Below are positions 39,409 through 44,843 of a DNA stretch of 44,843 bases, piece by piece (position 1 is the first letter of the stretch; every line of letters starts with the position of its first letter). A program made the position numbers and the translations under genes. Source of the stretch: a virus; IMG/VR virus record IMGVR_UViG_3300042876_000717, positions 1-44,843 of that record. One strand, 5' to 3'. The notes under the pieces are model-generated. The model did no database searches. It was given only the letters and a program-made list of their open reading frames with translations, and had not been told where the DNA came from.

Positions 39409-40114
39409 CGTCGCCACCTCTCCGTGCCTTGGCTTCCTCGCGCATTTCTTCTAGCCGCTTGTCGTAGATGATCCAGGCCTGGGCGTCGATGTCGCGGACG
39501 TTGAACACGGAGAAAACGCCATGGATATACTCATGCGGCGCGCCGTGCCCACGGTCGGCAAGGACGGCGGCCGAGTAGAGCATGTCCTCGGTCACCTTCT
39601 TGATGTCGGACTTCCTGATTCCGAGGGAGTATTCGACGATCCCGGCCATAAAATCATCGGGGAGGATGAAATCCCATGCGCACCGCAGAGAATCGCGAAT
39701 ATTCTCCAACTCCTGGCGGGCCGGGCCGGGCACCATCGTATTCAGAAGCTTGTTGGCGTGCTCGATCTGAGCCTTGACCTCGGCGTTGAAAGCGTTCTTC
39801 CCGATGGTGGCGAAGATCTCATCGTAGGACGGGGAGACAAGGGCTGCCTTGCAGATGGCGACCATCTTGTCTGCATAGGAAAGGCGCTCGGCCCAGGTTG
39901 TCTTCACCTGGGCCTTGCTCCACTTGTACTCGTCGGTCTCGATGAGCGAGAGACTGCCGATGGTCTGGATCTGGATATCGCTCAATTCACGGACCATGAC
40001 CATGCACGGTGAGCCCTTCCAGGGCACAGAGAGGAGATGGTTCTCCGCGGTCTCGATCTGTTCGATCGCGGTCTTCTCTTTCCGCCCCTTCCGGGCCCAC
40101 CGTGCGAAGATCAT
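39398..40114 (-). CDS. Tail assembly chaperone-like protein
   Basis: 238 residues, located exactly between tail tube and tape measure, where chaperones of the gpG/gpGT type are encoded. The sequence is helical and charged. The usual second, frameshifted chaperone ORF is not evident: the single ORF runs directly into the tape measure start. Role by position. Confidence 0.5.
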   Translation of the reverse strand: MIFARWARKGRKEKTAIEQIETAENHLLSVPWKGSPCMVMVRELSDIQIQTIGSLSLIETDEYKWSKAQVKTTWAERLSYADKMVAICKAALVSPSYDEIFATIGKNAFNAEVKAQIEHANKLLNTMVPGPARQELENIRDSLRCAWDFILPDDFMAGIVEYSLGIRKSDIKKVTEDMLYSAAVLADRGHGAPHEYIHGVFSVFNVRDIDAQAWIIYDKRLEEMREEAKARRGGDDAS

Positions 40115-40121
40115 GTGAGGC

Positions 40122-41045
40122 CTACACCGTATCGATCGCGAGGGCGGCGTACTGCGCGAGCGTGAGGTACTCGTACTTGACGGCCGTCTGCTCGACTCCC
40201 GCCGCGTTCTTGTAGGTGGTTGCGGTGTAGGAGTAGGACTTCTTCTTCCAGCTCTTGCCCAGGCTGTCGTCGCCCATGTCGCCGACGCAGTTGTAGACGG
40301 TCGTCTTCACGTACCCGAGCATCTCGCCGGACTTGTTTTCGCCCTCGCCGTAGTAGGGATTGAAGATCTCAATCCCGAAATACGGCTTGACCGAATTGGA
40401 GTTCGGGAAGGAGAATGCCCCGTTGGTATCGATGGCGCCGCCCGAGAACAGGCGCATGAGGTAGAAGTCCTCGACGGTGTCGGAGAGCGCGCCGGTCGCG
40501 CCCTTGAAGTACCCCTCAATGATGCAGTCGGTGTCGTTCCCGTTGGCATCCGTGACCGTGTCGGTCTCGTCCGCCTTCTTGTTCGGGACGACGGTGATGG
40601 ACTCGAGGGTGTCGGACTTGAGGAACGAAGCGCCGATACCGCGCCCGAATCCCGCGAGTTCAGCGGCCAAGCCGTAGACCTGGGCGTAAACGCCGGAGGA
40701 GTTTACGACCTTGATCCGGCCCGTAGTTCCGTCGACCGAGTTCGTCCAGCCTCCGCCGACCGTGGCCGCGGTAAAGGCGGCGACCCAATCGGCAGCGGTG
40801 ACCGCGTCTTCGTCAGCTCCCGACAGATCCATCGTGTCGGAGATCTCTGTGCCGTTGTCGAGCTTCAGCTTGATCGGTACCGCCGAGATGACCGCGTGGG
40901 CTGCCGTGAAGTCGAAGGGACCGGCGCCACCCCAGACGCCTCCCAGAGCCGAGGTGGCTCCCGGGAACGTCCCGTTTCCGTTGTGAGGTATGAAGCGGAC
41001 GCGAGAGATGCCCCGCACATACTTGGCTGATGCTTTCAGAGCCAT
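40122..41045 (-). CDS. Major tail (tube) protein
   Basis: 307 residues, beta-rich, Gly/Thr/Asp/Ala-rich composition typical of tube proteins (DYLMRLFSGGAIDTNG-like and YKNAAGVEQTAVKYEYLTL segments). It is encoded before the chaperone and tape measure, the standard place. It would polymerise into the noncontractile tail tube. No sheath gene is found. Confidence 0.65.
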   Translation of the reverse strand: MALKASAKYVRGISRVRFIPHNGNGTFPGATSALGGVWGGAGPFDFTAAHAVISAVPIKLKLDNGTEISDTMDLSGADEDAVTAADWVAAFTAATVGGGWTNSVDGTTGRIKVVNSSGVYAQVYGLAAELAGFGRGIGASFLKSDTLESITVVPNKKADETDTVTDANGNDTDCIIEGYFKGATGALSDTVEDFYLMRLFSGGAIDTNGAFSFPNSNSVKPYFGIEIFNPYYGEGENKSGEMLGYVKTTVYNCVGDMGDDSLGKSWKKKSYSYTATTYKNAAGVEQTAVKYEYLTLAQYAALAIDTV

Positions 41046-41054
41046 AATGTCCTC

Positions 41055-41411
41055 CTAGAACAGCAATAGCGGCGCATAAAAACTCCGCTCCATCGATATC
41101 GTGTTGTCGTCCGATACGGCGGCAACACCCGACCATTCTTTCTCGTTCGGTTCCTCGATTTTGAAATGGTTCGTGTTCGAATCATCCGCTTCGTATCCGG
41201 TCAAGAGATGCGATAGCTCGTGGAAGATGTAGTCGTTAAGCGCGACCTGGGCGCCTTGTACCATGTGCGCAATGATCCGGAACCGCGTCTCGTTCCCCCG
41301 CGCCGGCTCCTGCTTCACGACGACGTAGGGGATGGCGGCCGGCTTCGTCCCGAAGGGCACGACGTTCTTTATGCTTCCCGTCTTCAGCTTGGCCACGATT
41401 TTCGTGATCAT
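41055..41411 (-). CDS. Tail terminator/completion-like protein
   Basis: 118 residues. Small alpha/beta protein (PYVVVKQEPARGNETRFRII, FHELSHLLTGYE) placed immediately before the tail tube gene, where siphoviruses encode the tail terminator that caps the tube. The HELSH segment resembles an HExxH metal site by spelling only and is unlikely to be enzymatic here. Confidence 0.5.
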   Translation of the reverse strand: MITKIVAKLKTGSIKNVVPFGTKPAAIPYVVVKQEPARGNETRFRIIAHMVQGAQVALNDYIFHELSHLLTGYEADDSNTNHFKIEEPNEKEWSGVAAVSDDNTISMERSFYAPLLLF

Positions 41412-41767
41412 GCGGCTGCCCCGTAGATTTCCTCGAGGTCCTTGCGGAACAGAGGATAGAATTCCTCGATGAGTGGGCGGAGCGCCTCGTTCTGCCGGTC
41501 GTTCGCGAGTTCGAGATAGACCCCGTATTCGATCATGTGGGAGATGAAGAACCCGAGCTCGTCGTCCTCATCGAAGGCGTCCGAGAAAACAGTCCGCGCG
41601 GCCGTCGTCGTCTGGTTATCCCAAAATTCTCCAGGCCCTTGTCCGTTGCCCTGGCGCTGCCGGAATTCCGCGAGAATGAGCCCGGCGTAATTGAGGCAGA
41701 GCATGTTCACGGCCGCCCGCTTACGCGCGAAGATGGCTTCGATGTTCTGGCCCACGGTTTCAGCCAT
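41408..41767 (-). CDS. Head-tail joining protein (HK97 gp10-like place)
   Basis: 119 residues, helical at both ends. It overlaps the terminator gene by four bases and belongs to the connector block. No clear motif, so the assignment is by order: connector, stopper, terminator, tube. Confidence 0.45.
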   Translation of the reverse strand: MAETVGQNIEAIFARKRAAVNMLCLNYAGLILAEFRQRQGNGQGPGEFWDNQTTTAARTVFSDAFDEDDELGFFISHMIEYGVYLELANDRQNEALRPLIEEFYPLFRKDLEEIYGAAA

Positions 41768-41993
41768 TGAAGACCCTCGGGTTGTCCACCGTTTCCCGGT
41801 ACTTGAGGTCGACGACGAGAACGGACGAAAGGCGCGAAATCGCGTCCAGGGCCTCGAAAGGCGTCAGCATGGGCCGATCCGCGACCGGGTTGCGGATGTA
41901 CGCGCCTTGGCCCTCGGCTGTACCGCCTATGCCATTCCCGGAGAGATCGGAAGCGGACCCAGGAAGCACAGCGCCTCCGGATGGTAAGTCCAT
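41760..41993 (-). CDS. Small hypothetical structural-region protein
   Basis: 77 residues. Gly/Ser-rich N terminus and a short alpha/beta C terminus (ISRLSSVLVVDLKYRETVDN). It overlaps the following gene by eight bases. Not recognised; may be a minor head-tail or regulatory protein. Confidence 0.45.
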   Translation of the reverse strand: MDLPSGGAVLPGSASDLSGNGIGGTAEGQGAYIRNPVADRPMLTPFEALDAISRLSSVLVVDLKYRETVDNPRVFNG

Positions 41994-41995
41994 GG

Positions 41996-42469
41996 TCAGC
42001 CTCCCGCCACCATGAGCTGGTCGATGAGGAATCCATCCCTAACGTCGCCGCATTCGGCCAGGGCCTCCCGGGCTTTCTTCAGATTCCCGTTCCCAAAGTT
42101 AGCGTCCTGCATGGCGTCGATCACCGCGTCCTGGGAATAGGCGAGCTGTTTCACCATCTTGAGCATGGCCTTGTTCGACTCGGCTGCTCCCTGGCGCGCG
42201 GCCATCCTTGCCTCGTCCATGTCCTCGAGCTTCTTCTCGATCCTGGTCAGGATGGCGGTATGTTCAGCAACATAGGGCGCGCAGGCAGGCGCGGCCGCGG
42301 GTGCCGCAGGTTCAGCTGACGCCGCGCCCATTCCGATCTCGCCGTCCTTGCCCTTCAGGCGGCCGCCGCGGCCGAGGAACCAGCGGAGGAAGAGGAGAAG
42401 AAGACATAGGGCGGCCAGGAGGATGGTTCCGGCGATCCCGATTTCAAGCGGGGAGTCGATCTTGATCAT
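41996..42469 (-). CDS. Membrane-anchored helical protein within the head-tail block
   Basis: 157 residues. Residues about 9-32 are a transmembrane helix (IGIAGTILLAALCLLLLFLR), followed by an Ala/Pro-rich linker and a long helix (TAILTRIEKKLEDMDEARMA...). A membrane protein in the connector block is unusual. It could be an envelope-acting late protein or a spanin-like component. Confidence 0.55.
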   Translation of the reverse strand: MIKIDSPLEIGIAGTILLAALCLLLLFLRWFLGRGGRLKGKDGEIGMGAASAEPAAPAAAPACAPYVAEHTAILTRIEKKLEDMDEARMAARQGAAESNKAMLKMVKQLAYSQDAVIDAMQDANFGNGNLKKAREALAECGDVRDGFLIDQLMVAGG

Positions 42470-43119
42470 GACGGGGTCTCCTCGGTGGTTGCGTCGTCTT
42501 CCGCGAGATAGTTCGACGGGATGGTGCTGAGCCGGTAGGTATATGCGGTCTCGGGGGTAAGTCCGGTGTCGTGGTAAACCAAGGCGGTCGCGGCCACCGT
42601 CCCGATAATGGAGAAAGTGCCCGCCCCTACCCTTCGCTCAACGGCGTACATGTCGACCGCCCCCGTATCGGACCAGGTAAGGTCGATGGCGGTGTCGCTA
42701 ATGGCCGTCGCGATGAACGCTATGGGAATCGATACGGGAACGGCCAATCCCTTCACGAGAGGCGCCTCTGATTTGTAGATTCCTCCGTGGCGAGAGAAGG
42801 AATTCACGGGGCCGACAGTCCAGGTGAACCCGAGATTGGAAAAGGTATCTCCCTCGAGAAGCGGAAGGTGGTAGTCGGTGAGGATGTAGAGCGAGAGATT
42901 GGTATCGAGGCCGGCCGGCTTGGCGCCGTTGGCTTGGACGCCGCCGCTTTCGTGCTGGATCCTGACCCTGGCCTTCGCCTGGGCCGCCGCGTTTCCGCTC
43001 CGGACGAATCCCCCGAACCCATCGTCAATGAGGGCGCAGCGGTAGGGGGTGATGACGGTCGGATCCTCGGCGATGTGGGCGGTGACGCCATCGCGAAGCT
43101 GGCGCAGAACGGGATTCAT
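42466..43119 (-). CDS. Head-tail connector fused to a fibronectin type III domain
   Basis: 217 residues. Residues 1-125 resemble small head-tail joining proteins. Residues about 130-205 form a fibronectin type III-like domain (AISDTAIDLTWSDTGAVDMY, then VYHDTGLTPETAYTYRLSTI). Such Ig-like folds on virions are thought to aid weak surface adhesion. The fusion is in one frame with no linker gene. Confidence 0.55.
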   Translation of the reverse strand: MNPVLRQLRDGVTAHIAEDPTVITPYRCALIDDGFGGFVRSGNAAAQAKARVRIQHESGGVQANGAKPAGLDTNLSLYILTDYHLPLLEGDTFSNLGFTWTVGPVNSFSRHGGIYKSEAPLVKGLAVPVSIPIAFIATAISDTAIDLTWSDTGAVDMYAVERRVGAGTFSIIGTVAATALVYHDTGLTPETAYTYRLSTIPSNYLAEDDATTEETPS

Positions 43120-43607
43120 CCGTGCATCCCTCCGCCAATATGCGGATGCGTCCGTATGCGCAGGTAGCGCCCGGTCGATGTTCCGGCTTCGACCTTGGCC
43201 TCTTCGACCATGGACTCCGCGAGGTCCTTGTAGAACTGGTACATGTCCTTGAGGCTCGTATAGTCCGTTGCGCCCGCGCCGTCCGAGGTCCGCGCGATCG
43301 CTATGCGCTGCCCGAGCTCGGCCTTGATGTCGTTCACGATTCGCGGAGCCGCACCAGCGACGCCATAAAGGTCGATCTTGATGTTAATCCTGGCGTCGGA
43401 GATGAGGACGTCCTTCGCTACCCAGGCCGCGAGGTCGACGTCGTAGACGTAGTAGACGCCCGTGTCGGCTTGGCAGTATGCGGTCTGCCGGGCGGGCGTG
43501 GTGATGGCGAGGCGCGCGGCCTCAGTGGCCACGGAAAGGATGGCGATGGCGCCGAGAGGGTCTTTGATGCGAAGCCTGAGCTCTACCGTGTCAGCGAAAA
43601 CTGCCAT
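43116..43607 (-). CDS. Head-tail connector-like protein
   Basis: 163 residues. Alpha/beta N terminus followed by a helical region (GATDYTSLKDMYQFYKDLAE) and a His/Gly-rich end (RTHPHIGGGMHG). It lies between the decoration-type genes and the FN3 connector gene. Likely an adaptor in the portal-neck; no firm family. Confidence 0.45.
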   Translation of the reverse strand: MAVFADTVELRLRIKDPLGAIAILSVATEAARLAITTPARQTAYCQADTGVYYVYDVDLAAWVAKDVLISDARINIKIDLYGVAGAAPRIVNDIKAELGQRIAIARTSDGAGATDYTSLKDMYQFYKDLAESMVEEAKVEAGTSTGRYLRIRTHPHIGGGMHG

Positions 43608-44161
43608 TATTTTACGTACTCCTCTCGGCTTCCGTATGAATCGATTTCGTAGTGGATATCGATATATTTCACCAGAACGTCGCCCGCGACGTCGTTGTCC
43701 GTTCGGTAGAGAATGACGTCAAGGTTTGCGCTCAGACCTTCGTTCGCGGGAGCTGCTATGAGAGGGAACTGTGCTATCTGTAGAATTGATCCAGAGGCAT
43801 AGGTAAAAACGCCTTTGCTTCCGCCTGCGTCCCCCGTATTGATTGCTGCCGCGAATGACGGAACGGCCGCGCCATTATTGTAGAAGCAACAGTCTGCGCG
43901 AAAATTAGGCTTTGCCGCTCCCGCCTGAATGTAATGGACATGAAGATATACTGCCGTCCCGAGCTTTTTTCGATGTGGCATTTGAATCGTGAGGTGCGCC
44001 TTTTCTCCCGAGTCATTCTGCGGAAAAAGAAGTCCTAGATTTGTATAGTCAAAATCGGGCTTGGTATTGGCGCCTTGCTTCACAAGCGCTGCGGATACGC
44101 TTAGGTCATCCCATTGAGTATTTCCTATTTGTCCTAGGTCAAAGAGTCTTCCGATAGGCAT
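43607..44161 (-). CDS. Beta-sandwich virion protein (head fibre-like)
   Basis: 184 residues. The sequence (KLGTAVYLHVHYIQAGAAKP and ANLDVILYRTDNDVAGDVLV) has alternating hydrophobic strands like the jelly-roll domains of phage head or tail fibres. It overlaps the connector gene by one base and follows a small decoration-like gene. Attachment place is unknown. Confidence 0.5.
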   Translation of the reverse strand: MPIGRLFDLGQIGNTQWDDLSVSAALVKQGANTKPDFDYTNLGLLFPQNDSGEKAHLTIQMPHRKKLGTAVYLHVHYIQAGAAKPNFRADCCFYNNGAAVPSFAAAINTGDAGGSKGVFTYASGSILQIAQFPLIAAPANEGLSANLDVILYRTDNDVAGDVLVKYIDIHYEIDSYGSREEYVK

Positions 44162-44163
44162 AT

Positions 44164-44463
44164 CTACACCGCATCCACGGACACGAGGGCCGTGTCACCT
44201 GAATTGAAACAACGGGCGTAGAAGACGTCCGTTGAACTGTCCGCGCTTATCGTCATCAGGTCGTTATTCCCTGCAGGGCGGTATAAGCGTTTTCCCGTAG
44301 TGGGTTCGATTGCAGACACCGAGCTTGAGGAATGGATGATGCGGACATCGACGTGGCCAGATGCGCCGTCGTTGTCTTCGTCGAGCCAACACGTACCAGA
44401 CTGGCCCGCCGTGGTAAGCGCGGTCCATTCTGAGTTCGTGATTGACTTCTGGACGATAGCCAT
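44164..44463 (-). CDS. Small beta-rich virion protein
   Basis: 99 residues, Ser/Thr/Asp/Val-rich with predicted beta strands and no charged core. It is the first gene after the capsid gene and is preceded by a GGAGG-type ribosome site, which points to high-level expression. A decoration or minor head protein is likely. Confidence 0.5.
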   Translation of the reverse strand: MAIVQKSITNSEWTALTTAGQSGTCWLDEDNDGASGHVDVRIIHSSSSVSAIEPTTGKRLYRPAGNNDLMTISADSSTDVFYARCFNSGDTALVSVDAV

Positions 44464-44483
44464 TCCGTTCTCCTTCCTCGAAA

Positions 44484-44509
44484 GCCGGCCCCCGTTGCCA
44501 GGGGCCGGC
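44484..44509 (-). terminator. Hairpin after the capsid gene (attenuator)
   Basis: Arms 44484-44492 and 44501-44509 (GCCGGCCCC/GGGGCCGGC) pair perfectly on the minus strand, with only three T following. It lies in the 69-bp gap between capsid stop and the next start. It may reduce read-through or protect the 3' end of capsid message. Confidence 0.55.
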
Positions 44510-44532
44510 GCTGTTCAGTTAAGGCCTTCCGA

Positions 44533-44843
44533 TCAGGTCGGGAGGGTGACCTCGACGATCTCGCCGTACCCAGCTCCGAGGCCGGTCCCGGTGTAGGAGG
44601 AGCCCATGAGCTCCTTCAGGTACGTGCCCTGGACGCGGTACCAGGCCCTCTCCTCGGTGGAGAGTTCCAGGACCGAGCCCATGCCCGTCTCCATGGTGAG
44701 GGGGCGTTTGTTCGCCACGACCGCGGCGCCGGGGACGAAGACGTAGCACTTGCCCGCGGTCACGCCGGGGTAGGACAGGGTCTTCTTGCCGATGACCACG
44801 CCGTCGTTGATGCCGCCGTCGTACTCGATGATGTTGGCGATCG
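44533..44843 (-). CDS. Major capsid protein, C-terminal part (continuation of 1-1013)
   Basis: This reading frame runs in from the right end and stops at 44533; its first 127 bases are the repeated overlap. On the circle it continues the gene starting at 1013, in the same frame. The C-terminal segment contains YVFVPGAAVVANKRPLTMET and SYTGTGLGAGYGEIVEVTLP, the beta-rich P-domain end seen in HK97-fold capsid proteins. Together the parts make 398 residues. Confidence 0.8.
   Translation of the reverse strand, partial: IANIIEYDGGINDGVVIGKKTLSYPGVTAGKCYVFVPGAAVVANKRPLTMETGMGSVLELSTEERAWYRVQGTYLKELMGSSYTGTGLGAGYGEIVEVTLPT
44717..44843. repeat. Terminal direct repeat, right copy (circular join)
   Basis: Exact copy of bases 1-127. 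See the left copy for the reasons it is read as an assembly overlap of a circular map. Confidence 0.95.

Noticed and set aside
39398-40114. Programmed frameshift making a gpGT-like chaperone
   Set aside because: There is no second ORF after this gene; it runs straight into the tape measure start, and no obvious slippery heptamer was seen at its end.
41055-41411. HELSH segment as a zinc metalloprotease
   Set aside because: It is a chance HExxH in a small tail-terminator-sized protein without other protease features.

Overview
This window is a complete temperate tailed-phage (or excised prophage) genome that closes on itself. Bases 1-127 are repeated exactly at 44717-44843, and the major capsid gene reads in frame across the join, giving a circle of 44,716 bp. 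A 127-base overlap is the usual signature of a de Bruijn assembly of a circular molecule. The genome encodes a siphovirus-type virion: terminase, portal, MuF-type minor head protein, tape measure and tail tube, with no sheath seen. The base composition is GC-rich, except for an AT-rich island at about 25.2-26.8 kb. The host cannot be named. Clear sigma70-type promoters, AGGAGG ribosome sites, a lipoprotein and a spanin-like overlapping membrane gene pair suggest a GC-rich diderm bacterium. The attP carries the 3' half of a tRNA-Arg(UCU), so that host gene is the likely integration site.

Almost everything is transcribed leftward (minus strand) in one long run that passes through the join. From right to left it holds: the early control region and small early genes (24.7-18.6 kb, including RusA, HTH and zinc-ribbon proteins and many tiny hypotheticals); three tRNA-like elements and a terminator (19.2-18.35 kb); a zinc-ribbon/SF2 helicase/N6-adenine methyltransferase cassette (18.3-16.1 kb); a recombination operon behind a very strong promoter (15.85-9.5 kb); a DUF4373-type replication gene with an iteron-like origin candidate (9.1-8.2 kb); terminase, portal, head protease/scaffold, decoration and capsid (7.9 kb to 1, continuing at 44.8 kb); head-tail connectors, tail tube, tape measure and tail tip (44.4-31.9 kb); and the lysis genes (31.9-29.8 kb).

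The lysogeny part lies between 24.7 and 29.8 kb. It has a repressor-like HTH gene on the plus strand facing a leftward promoter, with four TTGCCGAC operator half-sites between them. Next come an AT-rich cargo pair (lipoprotein and P63C-domain protein), a tyrosine integrase with attP, and a plus-strand operon of small genes with an HTH regulator that resembles anti-CRISPR (acr-aca) operons in layout only.

The most unusual items are these: a single 1162-residue polypeptide joining an SbcD/Mre11-type nuclease to an SbcC/Rad50-type ATPase, with altered metal-site motifs; tRNA-like elements whose anticodon loops appear one base short; and several promoters whose spacer holds a different inverted repeat, two of them perfect 17-bp palindromes overlapping the -10.
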